DNA from: Tricholoma matsutake
Lineage: Eukaryota > Basidiomycota > Agaricomycetes > Agaricales > Tricholomataceae
Length of the DNA: 64,000 nucleotides
Reading direction: 5' to 3'
Assembly (NCBI GenBank): GCA_026075535.2
Contig: AP026541.1
Span: 10,478,001 to 10,542,000 of the forward strand
Both the position numbers and the translations under genes were made by a program. Numbering within the stretch: the stretch's first letter is position 1; the number at the start of each line of letters is the position of its first letter. Below, piece by piece: positions 21,318 to 34,375 of this stretch. The notes below the pieces were generated by a model, which saw only the letters and a list, made by a program, of their open reading frames with translations, ran no database searches and was not told the origin of the DNA.

Positions 21318-24300
21318 ATGACAACTGCTTCACGAGCTGAATCTCAGCAGCCATATGGCCGTCGAAGGTCAAACACTGCCCAATCTATTCTGCGATCTAC
21401 ACCTGTCACACCTCTGAAATACGGAGATTGGAAAGTCCTCAATTCATGGGTACACGACACGAAGGAGTCTACTTCTGTGATTTTCAACCAGTCGTGGTGG
21501 CCTGGCGTTTCGGAAGGCGATTTGTTGAGAGTGGGGAGCTGCAGTTCGAAAGATCCTGACTTCGCATTTCTGTTCATAGTTCCGAAGGATGATGGTTGCG
21601 CAAAGCATCAACTGCAGGTATGTTGCAAGTAGTGAGTGCCCTTCGTCATTAGCTGATGTACCTGTTCTCCTTGCACACACCAGATCTCAATACCCAAACC
21701 AATCGCAGAGGCATTTGATCTGAGAAATAATTCTGAAGTCACTGTGACGAAGGTACTGCTCTGCATTTCGTTCTCGTTACTAAACGGAGTTCAGACAAAT
21801 TACAGGTAAAGGAGGATAACTGTGGGGCAGAATATGTGGAGCTTGTTTTTCAGGATCAGTATCTTGGTCGAAACGACATGTGGCGACTAGGAGAACATCT
21901 AGTTGGGCAGTGCGTGTATACGAACCAAGATATCACATTTGTCGGTAACATCGCTGCAAAGATCCAGAATATCTACATAAGCGGGAAAAATGCTAGTTCA
22001 TTCATTTGTTACTCATGACATCTGATTAATGTGTAGTGTTGTAGGTGTCTTCTGCTCGTATGACCCGTGCAACCAAAGCTATCTACAGGTCACTATCCGC
22101 GAAGGTGACCATTTTCATCCAGGTCTGTAATGAACTCTGGGAATTCACTGGCGACGGAGAGCGCTATAATGAAAAAATTGTCCATGCCTTCTTACCTACT
22201 CTCTTCGCCAAGTGGCGTCAGGCCGGTACAAATCACATAGTGACCATCGTTTTCATATCCCGTGTATTTTACGACGAGGCTGATGTGGACTACGCTGCGG
22301 GCCCTATGCGCCGCGATGACTACGGACGATGGTACAAAGATTTCTTCAAAGTCGTCACTGATCTTGAGGTCATCGACGATTGGAAACCCACTCTTGCCAG
22401 TCTGAAGAATTCTTTTTGGGATTTTCAGCGAGACATTCTTCTCACGCATCATTACCATCAAGCAACCAAGGATTCAGCCATTGGTCCACCTGCACAGGTC
22501 CGCCTCATTGGACGCATTTCCTTTGCACACGATGGCCCAATTTTGGAAGCTCTGAATCTTGCGCTTAACCCGACAGAAACTCATTACATTGATCGCTCCC
22601 TATCGTTGACAGGATCTATGATTATGCTGCTCACTCCTGGGACAGGCTATTTCCGAGTGTCGAAGCATCTCCTTCGTCTCACCACCACTCGGCTGCTTGA
22701 TCAAGGTTTCGGTCTCGATATGGTATCACTTGCGAAGCAACCCCTCCACCAAAGCCCCATCTTTAGTTTCCAGAGTGTTGACCCGGATCTTAAGGCTGAC
22801 GAGGGAAAGCCTGGACCAAAATCGATGGATCCCCTTTGGGCCTCCGTAGACGGTGATGTAAATGACTCTAGCAACAAGAAAACTTTCTGGTGGGTGCCAT
22901 TTTGGATCTCAATCTCGTTCTGGGAGACGCAGTTGTACTTGCCCTTCCGAGAAGACAGGTAAGATTTATGTTTAAGATCACGGAAGATGAGGTGTGCTGA
23001 CCATTTGTCTTAGATTTGTTGGTCGGGCTAAGATGCACCAGATCCAAATGCTAGGTCTTCTAGATTTCGATGTTGTCTCTAGCATCGAGATCCCTTTCCT
23101 GCCTGAACCTATCAATGTTTCTCCGGAGGTTCTTGGGGATGTTCCAATTTCCAAAGAGGAGGCAGATAAATTTGACATGGATATCTTTGCCCCCAAAGGG
23201 GGACCTCAGCTCCCGAATACAAATCGCAGCTCTGTGACATCACTAGGTGGTATAACGATTCGCAATTCAGAAAGGCATCGAAATTCTCTTATAGCGACAA
23301 AAATCCCCCCGATTGAGGAAAGCCCTAAACGAGTGATAGTTGATCTTCCTGTTGAAGATTCTCTCAGCAGTGTGGCAACCCCATCGTTCAGTGGACTAAG
23401 CACTTCCCCGTCGCAGTCTTCAATACACTCATTGCGGTCTACTATGTCTGCTACATCCGTAAGGGCACCACGCGATTCCTCCGCGCGGAGTACTCTGGCT
23501 AAGCTTGCGCCGTTATGGCTGTTCAGTCCTTTCAGAAGTGGACCAAGCGAACAACAGACGTCGCAAGTTTCTGCATCGAGCTCACCTAGCACGCCTAGTA
23601 CCCCAACTCCGACTCGGACAACTCCCCTCCCCCCAACAACCTCAACCTCAACTCGCGCGTTTACGCCCTCCAAACCGCCTCCAGCTGCTCAAGTCGGCCG
23701 TTCTCCCATGCCTATGGCCATTAAAGGAGCAACCCCGATTGTAAATCGTTCGAGTATTAGTTACACGTTCGAGGAAGATGGGCTCGTATCACAGCGAGCT
23801 TCGTACATTCGTCACTCTCCCATGAACACTCCACCAAGGGAAGAAGTAAATTTTGGGAAGCGCCGTAGCACGACGAGTACACACACTGCCCAATATTCTT
23901 CGCCATCTCCCGGAATGATGTGTAATCCATCCCAACCACAAACTTGTGTTTCACATTCACAGTCAACTCTTGCCCGTCGATGGCAGCACATGTACCCGCA
24001 AGTTCTGTACAAGCATCAAATCAAATGGAAGGCACTGACAGTACCCGTATGCTTGCCATTGACAGTGGAACAATTTCCCTCCGCTTCTGAGCTAGAGACC
24101 TCTTATGACGTCTTCTCGTACGACTTTGTCGTGGATCCGCACGAGATGTTTTCGTTCCTCGTCAAGCCGCCCACTGACGAAGACAATTTAGATGAATTGC
24201 GTCGTGCGTGGGCATTGGTTGTCATGCGAGGCATGGCTGCAGTACGATTGGCTCAGGGGTTCCAGTTCGTGCTGAGGCCCCCACAAAAGGCAACAAATGC

Positions 24301-26327
24301 AGAGGACAGAGGGGTTCTCCGGCGGACGAAGTCCATTTTGAAAGAGGAAGACCTGACACCGAAACCTATCGGCGCAGCAGACGTGTTGCCCTTGAATGCT
24401 GACAATGTCTATCTTATTGACCCGGTGTATCTGAGCATGACGAACGAGATCCATCAGATTTCTTATACTGGCGAGGCTATCCAAGTTCGGCGTTATGTGC
24501 GACGTATGCCGCCTCTGCGTTCTTTTGACTACCAGTGTCTTATGTGGCCTAAGCTTGGAGGCAAGTTCTTCCGTCGTTGGACGGATTCTTAAATAGCTAA
24601 CAATAATCGAGCACAGGCGGGTACACTGAATTGTCGACCACCTTCGCCCCCCACGGACTCGAAAATTACGGATGGAACCGGTATGTGCTTCAGTCATTGT
24701 TTCGAAGTGTTCATTCATCTCCTCGACAGCTTAGACATGCTGGTTGCTGGCTACGAGCACAACTTCAACGAATCACTCCGATATTGGCGAACCCGATTCA
24801 TCATTATCCCAACTATAGAACCTCCGACATCGACAACCGGCCCCTCCGGAGAAAAGCTTAATGACGAGGAAATCCGCATCTCGGGGATCGAAAAGCTCGC
24901 TGACCAATTCACCCGGCTACGCTGGCAGCCTGCAGAAGAACGGGCGAACCACCCTGCACCTCCTGTGCGATTTCTCCAAACGACGCTCGGTCCCGCCATG
25001 TGTGTACTCGACGCATCCCTAATGGACCAGCTGGAGCAAGTCAATGCTGCCTCATTACGCAAGAAGATGAAGAGTGAGAAGGACGTTGGGGATATGTCGT
25101 TGGCTGCGATCGCCAAGGCCATGCGAGAAGAGGACGGTGTGCCGATCAAAACCTATCAGTGGCATCATTCGCCGTATCCTGACTCGTTCATTGGATATGA
25201 TTTCGTGTCATGGCTGGTTCGCGAGTTCCGGGACGTGTCAACCCGATTACAGGGGGTGGAATTAGGGGTCAAGTTGATGGAACAAGGCTTGTTTGAGCAT
25301 TGTAGAGGACAACACAGTTTCCTGGATGGGTACGAATATTTTCTTCGTGTCATCTGTTTACACTATCACTGACTGATGTTTTTACGCTATAGTCACTATT
25401 ATTATCGGCTGAAGGGGGAGTACACTGTTCCGATGACTCCGAAAGGATGGTTTAGCAGGAGACACGCGGCTGAGGAATTGAATACGCGGTCTCTGTCCGG
25501 CCGGGCCAAAAACTTGAGTCCTCGTAGATCTACGAGAAACCGGTTAATTGTCAGCCAGAGTATGGTCATTGATATTGATCCTAACAAAGTAGGATTGAAT
25601 CGTCGTCACTACATTCACTCAAGACTCATGAAATAAATTCCAGAAAAGCGATCAGGCGGAAGCCGTTGTACTGCATCATGATATCATCCATAATCCCACG
25701 ACATGCTTCCACTTTGAACTGCAGTGGATCGGAACGACTCCGCGATGCATTGAAGACCTCATCCGGCAATGGAGCAAGCTCATCGAACGCCACGGCTTAA
25801 AGCTTGTTGAAGCCTACGTGACCCAGATTAGCGACATACGAGACCGCAACGCTTTCCAGTCCTGTTTTCCTATTCGCTTAGTTGTTCCACCTCCTGTCGT
25901 GCCAGACCTCGATAAAAGAGTACCAGAGGGAACGCAGACAGCACAATACTTTGAATATGCGCTCTTACTGCAATTTGGATACGTACTGGATGTTGAAGCA
26001 GCTTGGATGTACCCTGAGCAGATTGAGGTGATTTACTCATACCGGAGGTCACCATACCAGTACTCTCAGTTTGTGCACCACTCTGGGGCCGGCTTTGTCC
26101 AAGTCTTACGGGACGCTCAAGGTTTCTTGTTCCTAACAAATCGGCTGGTAGGTCCTGGTAGGGTAGGCCCTATGAAGACGAAGGACCGGCCGGGAGCAAT
26201 CGCTGACGAAATCAGGAAAGAGCTTCATAGCCTCTGCTCCGACAAGGAGGCACTGACGAGGTTTTACGACGAAGAGTTGGAGAAGTTGGAACATACGGTG
26301 GAAGAACCACCTCCATTGAGTATATAA
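21318..26327 (+). CDS. IML1: Iml1/DEPDC5, GATOR1 (SEACIT) subunit
   Basis: Vacuole-associated GATOR1/SEACIT component that restrains TORC1 in amino-acid starvation, acting with Npr2 and Npr3 on Gtr GTPases. Exons: 21318-21617, 21684-21752, 21806-21991, 22045-22958, 23014-24560, 24617-24680, 24730-25329, 25393-25588 and 25644-26327. They sum to 4560 nt, or 1519 residues. The N-terminal Iml1 domain spans about residues 40-490 (AKVTIFIQVCNELWEFTGDG, VTIVFISRVFYDE). A Ser/Pro/Thr-rich linker runs from about 560 to 785. The DEP domain is about 1158-1240 (FIGYDFVSWLVREF, GQHSFLDG), followed by the conserved C-terminal domain. Seven introns start with GT. Introns 3 (21992) and 5 (24561) read best as GC-AG: the fifth has GAG|GCAAGT, and only these choices keep frame and family sequence. 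The gene is CpG-rich and intact, and convergent with NAA20 170 bp downstream. Confidence 0.95.
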
Positions 26328-26496
26328 TTAGGTGTGAACGCGGTATAATTTGTAGTACTAGCTCTGGATACTTTTGAATACTTCTCTTCTCGTTATGAGA
26401 CATCGTGGGCGCTGACAAGCATGTCTCGTCCGTTAGCCCGTACTGATCGTCGGTTTGAATCTCGGGAGAGAGGTTTCCTCATATCTAACATGGCAA

Positions 26497-27150
26497 TCAA
26501 TATTTTGCCCCAGAGAAAAAGAGGGTCAACACACCAAAAGCATCCTCCTCGTCTCTCCCTCCCTTCCCTACTCCCAAATTCCCGTAATATTCTCGCACCC
26601 TGCGATACACACTGTACCCGAGCCCCTCATACATGTTTATCGCCACCAGATTGGCACACCGCACATACAGGTCAACGAAGAACCCCTTGTAGCTCTCGTC
26701 GGAAACCATCTCGAGGAGGTTCATCATTTTGCGCGCAAGCCCAAGTCGCCGGTATTCTGGCGCGACGGTGAGCGCAGTGACGTGACCATGCCATTCCAAG
26801 TTGATACCCTCGGCTTTTCCAATGACTGTATAACATCAAAATTAAGCATTGGTTAAAAAAGAAATGAGAAACTCACCATAACCCATCATGCGGCCGCTCG
26901 GCGATTCTTGCACGCAACAGAGATCAGGCCACCGGGACAAGTAGCTCAGATAGAAACCAATTCCATACTGTTACGTCCGACTGAGTGACGTCTTGGTAAA
27001 TTTCCGACTCGCAGCTTACCGTCTCTGTCCAGATGTCCAAATTGCTTTGTCGAAAAGAATGAAAATTAGGTGGAAAGAGAAAGGAAAGAGAAAGTACATA
27101 TTGTTGAATTTGAACATATCTGAGGCTCGAAAAGGACGTAGAACGCTCAT
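26497..27150 (-). CDS. NAA20: NatB catalytic subunit Naa20 (Nat3), N-alpha-acetyltransferase
   Basis: Acetylates N-terminal Met of nascent proteins starting MD/ME/MN on the ribosome, together with auxiliary subunit Naa25/Mdm20. Minus-strand exons: 27150-27098, 27044-27020, 26967-26877 and 26825-26497, giving 498 nt or 165 residues. The three introns are GT-AG and 51-53 bp. The start MSVLRPFRASDMFKFNN and continuation INLDIWTETYGIGFYLSYLS match the family N-terminus. The GNAT core has HVTALTVAPEYRRLGLARKM, with acetyl-CoA P-loop RRLGLA, followed by GFFVDLYVRCANLVAINMYE and LGYSVYRRVREYY. It is slightly shorter than the yeast and human proteins because the C-terminal tail is short. It looks intact. 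Confidence 0.96.
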
Positions 27151-28974
27151 AGTTATAAGAGAAAGACGTGGAAAGATGATGACAAAATTCGGGACAAGTC
27201 GCAAGTGGAAAATAACCGGCCTCAACGTTCCTCATAACGTTCAACGTTCAACACTTATAAGTATGTGAACAGTGACCGTTTTCCGAGTTATAATGCTGCC
27301 AGCAAAAAAAGCATTACTGTAGAGTGTCTGATAGGTTTTAGTATAGTGCTCAATTTCAACTCTCGTCGAATCCTGTTCAGCTTTATGTCGGCAGACCCGG
27401 GCAGTCTCACCGCCCATGTTGTATGAGATGTACTGACACTTGTCAGTCTGTGTCGCCGAGAACATGGTCGGAACACGACACAGCACTGCAGTATCAGTGA
27501 TATGGATCTCAGACGACCCAGGGCCACTATCCTTCGACCCACATGGCGCCACGCGCCGTTACTAGCATACTTCATTGGAGGCGCTTCAAGTTCACAACCA
27601 TTTGATTAGATGCAGAGACTGTGCCAGGCAATGTCATTCTCAGAATCTCAGCTACATAGCATGTATCTAGCGTGAGATTATTTATTAAGATCGTCATATC
27701 TGTATTAAAGTTTTATTAATGAACATGGAGGAATAGGATTCGGTCAACTATCGTTATCTCTGTGAAAGATATATATACATAAGTCATGCCAGAGGACATG
27801 TTGACAATGACAACGACGGATAACCGAGGAGTGCAAGGGTCGAGGTGATACTGCGGCTCCACTTGGCGGGCTGGCCAGGTCACGCCAGGTGAATTCAGAC
27901 CATGCTTTGATCACCGTTCAGGCAGTTCAGCACCGCAGGGTCGCTCGTGGGAAGGAAAGCAGAATGTAATTTTGGGCGCCTGTCCTGGCTTGTCTGAGTC
28001 GTTGAGCAGCTGCATCGATGGATCCAACCCTCCAGATCTTATGGATCGGGTCAAAGCAGGACCTGGTCGTGACCGTCGATTATTAAGTTAATTTAATGTT
28101 ATTGTCTCCTCACCAGCCCGCCCTGGGAAGAAAGAGGTGATAGCGCCATGCCATTGCCATATTGTTCGAAGTGATGTGACAGCGTCTCATGAAAACGGAG
28201 AAACCAACTATATCAGGTTTGCTTTGCCCGCGGTGCTGCCCCTCCGCATCTAAGCAACAGCTTGATAGAGCATGACAAGATTACATTTACGGTACTGTTG
28301 AAACACGAGCTCCTATTGCGACAGACGAGAACAAAGTGACAGCCTGAGGGAGATCAAGAGCCAAAACATAGCCATCGACCATAAATAATCTTGTACTGAT
28401 GGGCCAACATAGGTCAACATCCAGTGTCCACAGAAGGAAGCCGCATATCGAAAGATATATCTTCTGTAGTCCCTGGTATATGGCATCTTTTCAGGGTTGG
28501 ATAAGATGCCTACATTCCCGAATCCAAATCGAGTTGCATGTCAATAACCGAGGACGCACCAGTTCATCCTGGGCACTAGGAATGTGCACGGCGTCTGACC
28601 TGCGGGTCGTCCGCAGATGATTCATCATTACGCTGTGGGAGATGCTTTAGCCGTCGCATGTCTGTGGTCAAGTTCCGGCGATTCGCCCGTATTGCAATTG
28701 AAGATCGAACGCAGCTCGGGGAGGAAGAGTATCTTGCCCGCAGTGTTGCCTGAGTAGGACAATGCCTATGATATGTTTGCCTGTGTTCTGCCTTGTCCAG
28801 TTTCAATGTCACGTGGTGATGGGCAATCCATGCCAAATTAAAACTTCCGCAAAATGACACACATTTTATGGCAAACATTTCCCCAGCTCTAACCACACAC
28901 TTTCGCAATAGGTTTTGGTGGAGTAATATATTTAGAAGTTGATTTTATATGTATTGTACAGAGCATAATTGTAA
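27151..28974. other. Intergenic, no recognised gene
   Basis: Between NAA20 and the young copia. Short frames occur on both strands (for example 27241-27575 and 28576-28908), but none shows a known domain, family pattern or plausible intron structure. Base composition is less CpG-poor than the transposon blocks, so it may be ordinary intergenic DNA including the NAA20 promoter. No RNA gene was recognised. Confidence 0.5.
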
Positions 28975-28979
28975 AAAGT

Positions 28980-29241
28980 TGTTGGAGCAGACTATATACA
29001 CTGCACAGGGGAAGAGACAACATGTTCCTTACAACCTACCTGGGGTTTAGTTAGACTTACAGCTAGGGGTTAGCAGAGGTAAGAACACTATATTCCTACT
29101 ACAGTACAGGTTCTCCTTATATACATAATAGTAAGGATATCACATGACTCCAGAGGAATATGCATATGAAACATGTATCAATATTGGTAATTAATGTGGG
29201 AGAATATGCACATGCAACAATATTGGTAATTAATTTCAACA
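28980..29241 (-). repeat. 3' LTR of the young copia
   Basis: 262 bp. Identical to the 5' LTR except for TG in place of CA within GACAACATGTTCC versus GACAACACATTCC. TG...CA termini. Confidence 0.95.
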
Positions 29242-29273
29242 CCCCCCCTCAAACTATAAAGTGCTCTAAGCAG

Positions 29274-30965
29274 CTAAGTTTGAACCTCGAAAGTAATTCC
29301 AAGAGAGTCTCTAAATTTCCTGAATAGGACGGCGCCAAGGTTCTTTGTGAACATGTCAGCCGGATTATCACTTCCAGGAATGAAAACGACTGTGACTTTG
29401 TCATTTTCTATGCATTTGTGGGTATAGTGGTAGCGAATGTCTATATGTTTGGTCCTTCTTTCCTGAACTGGATTTGATCCGATAAAGATGGATCCCTGAT
29501 TATCAGCGCAGATTGGTATGTGCTTCAGTATATATCCAAGTTCCTGGAATAAGGACTCTATCCACACTATCTGTCGACAAGTGTTGGAGAGAGCCATATA
29601 TTCAGCTTCTGTGGATGACAGTGCTACAGTTTTTTGTAAACGGGACTGCCAGCACACAATGCCACTTGCTAGAGTAGCAAAGTAACCCATTGTAGATTGG
29701 TGCTTGACAGTGTCAGCTGCCCAATCAGAGTCTGTGAAGGCCTGTAGCCCTTCAGATTTCTCTCCATCGTAGACTATGTTATATTTCTGGGTTCCCACCA
29801 GATAGCGCATGATGTACATCGCTTTGTCTAGATGTTCTTGGCTAGGATTAGCCGAGAATTGCGACATCCTGATTACCGCGTAAGCGATATCAGGTCACAT
29901 TCCAAGCATCAGATACAATAAAGATCCGATCACAGACTGATATTTTGATCTAAGTGCTGCATTTGGCATTGCTGTGTTTTCTGACGGTTTGTAACCAGTC
30001 GGGAGCGGAGTGGGGGCAGCTTTGGCATTTGTCATCTCGAACCTCTCGAGCACTTTGGCGAGATATTCAGTTTGATTGAGTTTGACTTTGCTTGCAGTCT
30101 GGGTGACGTGCATGCCTAAGAATTCCATGACTTTTTCAGTACTACAGCACTCCCAATGCTTCAGACAAGCATTCTTCTTTTCATCCACAAGTTTCTTGTT
30201 CTTCCCCATGAACAAGCCATCATCAACATAGACCAGCACAATAACAATGTTGGTCTTAGGATCCTTGTGTATGAAAATGCTGGCATCAGAGCTGGCGCGC
30301 ACAAACCCAATGGTGCGCATAAATGCCTCTAGCTCTTTCCACCATGCTAGTGAGGCCTGTTTAAGGCCATACAATGCTCAGCGTAAGCGCATTACTTTGT
30401 GCTCTTTTCCCTCAAGTCTGAAACTCTCAGGTTGATCCATATAGATCTCCTCTTCTAGTTTGCCATATAAAAATGCGGTTTTTACATCTAGACCAGTCAT
30501 ATACATGCCTTCTAGAGATACAAGTGCAAACATGAGGCGTATGGTCTCATAGCAGACTACTGGTGAGAAAATCTCATCAAAGTCAACACCTTCAACTTGT
30601 GAAAAGCCTTTTGCCATGAGTCTGGTTCGTTTTCTTCCATCTGATTTCACGGAGAAAACCCATCTATTTTTGATCGTTTTTTGATCATGTGGAAGATTGA
30701 TGATGTCATAGACTTGTCGCTTGTGAAGAGCCTCTAATTCTTCACGACAAGCCTGTTTCCACTCAAATTGCTGTTGCCGTGGTAGGCGCGCAATATTGTG
30801 AAATTGGTTTGGAACTTGGCTTATTTTGCTTGATGGTGTGACTGCTTTTGACAACAGCCAGCAAATAAGCTTATCTCCACTTTCCTTGGTTATCTTTTGA
30901 ATATAACCTGCTTCGTCCAGTTCCCCCATTGGGTGATCATGTTCTTGATTATTGGAATCGGGCAC
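29274..30965 (-). pseudogene. Copia reverse transcriptase and RNase H, two stops
   Basis: Starts around 30965 and reads WVFSVKSDGRKRTRLMAKGF, VEGVDFDEIFSPVVCYETIR and LDVKTAFLYGKLEEEIYMDQ. ALYGLKQASLAWWKEL leads to the catalytic YVDDGLFMG (about 30230). RNase H shows FTDSDWAAD (29730), ALSSTEAEYMALS (29610), CADNQGSIF (29510) and the KHIDIRYHYTH block (29430), ending EVQT at 29274. Two TGA codons interrupt it, just before ALYGLKQ (about 30376) and before PDIAYAV (about 29895). Both fit CpG deamination of CGA arginine codons. Otherwise all catalytic residues are present. Confidence 0.93.
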
Positions 30966-33225
30966 ACTTTCATGGGGTGCCGAACTCGGTCCAGCAACCA
31001 GTTCTTGCTGTTGAGATCATGGTTGTGTTTGGTTATGATCTGAATCTTGACCCACAGATCTCTTCCAATATTGATCACATGCAATGTCTCTCTCTATGTC
31101 AGAGGGGAGTTGCTTCTCTCCATAGGTATTGCCAGGATGGTTTGGGATGTTCCTCTGCCTACCTGATCGATGGGGCAATTGCTGCCATTCCTGTTGATCT
31201 TCACGTCTTGGACAAAAGTCCTCAGTGGTTACTGGAGGTGGCGGAGGAGGAGCGTCAGTTGCATCATCATGCGCCTTTTGCTCACTTGGTACATCATCAT
31301 CATCATCATTTTCTGATGATGGAGGAAGGGGCAGATTTTTGTGGCGGTATAGAATCATCGCCATCCATTCCAGATGAGTGGTCATCATCTTCTGGTTCTG
31401 GAGGTGGAAAATTACCAAGGTCTGTCTTGGCAGGAGTTTTAGCTCCGGGACAGCATGGGAACAACATTTCATCAAATAGTGCTGTAGCACCAATGAATAT
31501 TGCGCCATTAAGTCACATGAAACGGTATGCTTTAATGCCATCTTCTAATCCAAGGTACATCATTAACTCCAATCAAGGAGCTAATGTGGTTGGACATTTC
31601 TCCTTGGGTAGATAGACATAAGCACTGCAACCAAAGACCTTCAGATTGTTTAGATCTGGGCAGACCTTCATCAGGTCCTCAAAAGGTGTCAGCCATTTCA
31701 GACGCCTTATTGGGGTTCGGTTGTATAGATGTGTTGCATGTTCAATGCAAAATTCCCACCATGATTGTGGTAGACAAGCGGTAAATCCCAGGGTTTGCAA
31801 CTTTTCCATTATTGTCCTTATGGCGCGCTCTGTGTGCCCATTCTGTTGGTGAACATGGGGTGCAGACATCTCTATTTTGATGCCAAAATCCTTGAGCGTA
31901 TTTTGTAGCTCATGATCTTTGAACTCCCCCCCTGGATCAACACGCCAGCACTTGATTGTAGTGCCATACTGGGTCAAAGCCATTGCCTGAAATTGTCTAA
32001 TTGCTGCAGCAGTGTCAGACTTCTTTCTAAGGCACTGGACCCAGATATGTGATGTCTTGTCATCCAGAAATACAATAAAGTATTTATGTTTGTGGTACAA
32101 TAGTACTGGGAGTTCCTTTAGATCAGAATGTATTAATTCAAAGGGTTTCTCTGCACGTGAATTTGATTTGGGAAAATATTTTGATGTCATTTTCCCTACA
32201 GCACACCCTGGACATATAATTTTGTCTTTAGGAATAATTAAATTCCTCAGGAATTTGATGGTGCTATTAGGCATTTTCCCTAGCACCTCTTTGGATGGGT
32301 GTCCAAGTCGCCTATGCCAAGTCAAGTAGTCAGCAACATATATGGTCGCAACATTGACCTTTTTGGTGCTCATTATATGAGTCTGAACCCAATAAATCGT
32401 GTCACTTCTCCTAAGAGGGACACAATGCATAATTGGGTTTCCTTTCTCGATAAATGAAATGTGTGCGGAGGAACCACGCACATCACTTCTGTCTTGTAAG
32501 AAGACACCCATTGACATTAATCGAGTATTAATGTCGGGTATGTAGTAGACGGGGTATAATCGTGTTTCACATGTCTCTGACTTCCCGTGACATACTACCT
32601 GATGTCTAATGAAGACTGCTCCTTTTCCTACTATATGAGTAGTACCTGTGGCTGTTTGAACCAAGGTAGAGTTCTTTCTTGGTAAAGGCTCATAGGAATC
32701 GAAATCTTTCATTTCACCAGTGAAGTGTTTTGATGTGCCTGAATCCATGATCCAGTCTGCACCTTTCTTACAATTTCCATTTGCACACATAACACATATA
32801 TTAAGATCTAAATAATTCCATGATACATTTAATAGCGGTAAAATTTCACATGAAAAGTTTGCTGTATTCATAGGAATATTAATCTTTGTGCTTGTGGCAG
32901 GGAAAAGGACTGACCTGTCATCATATGCTCCCATTTCAAGGGGTTCATCGACGAGATGCTCATTGATGGCTTTCCATACATCCTCATCAGAAACCAGAGG
33001 TTCCGATCCAAGGGAGACAATGTCGTCTTCTACCTCCACAATCCTCAGTTCTGGTTCAATCCTCCTCCTCTTACCTTCTCACACTGTTAGGTGCTCTTCC
33101 AGTGGTCACAGATTTTTTGCGCTGTGCAGAAGATGCATTTGCTTGAGGGTGTCTCGAGCTTGCTGATATTTGGCATAAACTGAATGAGAGGTAGAGGCCG
33201 CACCTGTATATGCCTGTGCAGGCGG
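30966..33225 (-). pseudogene. Copia protease-integrase and linker
   Basis: Reads ADWIMDSGTSKHFTGEMKDF, with the aspartic protease DSG (about 32750), then the GAG-pre-integrase block WHRRLGHPSKEVLGKMP (32320). The integrase zinc site HRRLGH...CPGCAVGK follows. The core catalytic residues lie in HSDLKEL (32130), CWRVDPGGEF (31945) and QQNGHTERAIRTIMEKL (31830). The end carries LYNRTPIRRLKWLTPFE. Below 31560 the frame shifts into an Asp/Pro-rich linker running to the RT at about 30965. The protease-integrase frame 33039-31573 is open over 488 residues. Confidence 0.92.
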
Positions 33226-34127
33226 TCAGTGGTGAGGATCTCTTGTGGGAGTGTGGTCGCGCTTTTCGATGCGCTGAATGAGTGGCATTGGCAGTATGAT
33301 GGTGCCATTACCATTTATGGTGGTAAAGGCACTGGAGGCAAGGTGGGTATGTTTCTCTTTAGGTGTTTCCTCCTTAGTCTTTTTGTCCCCGTGTTGTCCA
33401 CTTTTTTGGGATGAATCTCCATTGTTGTTTTGCCCTGCCATTTGGGGTTTCCCCCTTTGCATTTGACAGCGGAAAGTTTGTTGGCCTGAGGCTGGCTAGT
33501 GGGCTTTCCTACTGCCATGCGCCTTGAGGCTTCAGCAACAATGGAGTCCTTGACATGTTTAAACATCAAGGCACTAGTAGCGGTCATGTTAAGGACCATG
33601 GCGGACAAAGAATTGTACTCGCGCAGCATCGCAGCAAGTAGGATCATTGCCTGAACTAGTTCGGGGATGGCAACATTGGCAGCCATGAGGCGCTCAAACT
33701 TGTCAGCCATCTTAGCAATCTCTGGTGTGGGATTTGCAGCTGGAATTTTGATTGCTATTGCAGACCTAAAGTCTGCAAAGACTTGGGAGGGGCCATCAAC
33801 ACCATAATCGGTGCGAATGAGGTCCCACACCTCCTCAGCAGTGTCCTTGGTGTTGGCACACTGCCGAATGGAGGGGGCCAGGCAGAGCACTAGGCTACCA
33901 ATAGCCTGGTCATTTTTGTTGCTCCAGGTCTGGAGCTTGGTAGTAGCATCTGCTATGAGAGTAGTGTTCGTCACTGTCAAAGGAGGTGCCGGAGGCAGTT
34001 TGATTTCCGCCCCGCTAGTTATCTGCCAGAGGCCCTGAGACCTGAGCCACGCCTTCATGGAGTCGGCCCATTGAATGTAATTTGAGCCATCGAAAGTTTG
34101 TACGAGTTTTTCAAGGGTTGAAGACAT
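33226..34127 (-). pseudogene. Copia gag (UBN2-like)
   Basis: Most likely starts at the ATG at 34127 (MSSTLEKLVQTFDGSNYIQW). The FDGSNYxxW and EEVWDLIRTDYG patterns are those of copia gag. It stays open through LSAVKCKGGNPKWQGK, after which a frame change near 33450 is needed to continue into the basic, Gln/Lys-rich nucleocapsid-like tail ending at 33226. No clear CCHC zinc knuckle survives. An upstream in-frame ATG at 34160 is possible but less typical. Confidence 0.88.
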
Positions 34128-34357
34128 GATTTTGTGGTGGCAGCTGTTATAAGTGCTCAATCAGTCTTTTATCCAAGAAAACATGTTTCACAATCTCAGG
34201 AAAAAACACTCCTTCAGAGTGGTTAACCCTAGTCAACCTAGGTTTTAAGTGCAGCTCGCAGGGAGCACGATGCAGCTCATGAAGAGTGCAAGGTTATAAT
34301 TTGGAGACGATGAAGTCAACATCGTTCGCAGCCAATTAAGGCACATTTGCGACATGC

Positions 34358-34375
34358 CCAGCAGGGCCCATAACC
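34358..34375 (-). other. Primer-binding site, initiator-Met half-tRNA type
   Basis: Immediately inside the 5' LTR the minus strand reads GGTTATGGGCCCTGCTGG. The first 12 bases are complementary to the GGGCCCAUAACC anticodon-arm sequence of eukaryotic initiator tRNA-Met. Priming by a tRNA-iMet 5' half is known for Drosophila copia and yeast Ty5. Its use here is inferred. Confidence 0.75.

Noticed and set aside
27241..27575. Possible small gene downstream of the NAA20 start
   Set aside because: No recognisable domain or splice structure; overlapping frames on the same strand look random.
30929..31615. 228-codon plus-strand frame
   Set aside because: Antisense to the copia integrase-RT linker; no family resemblance.
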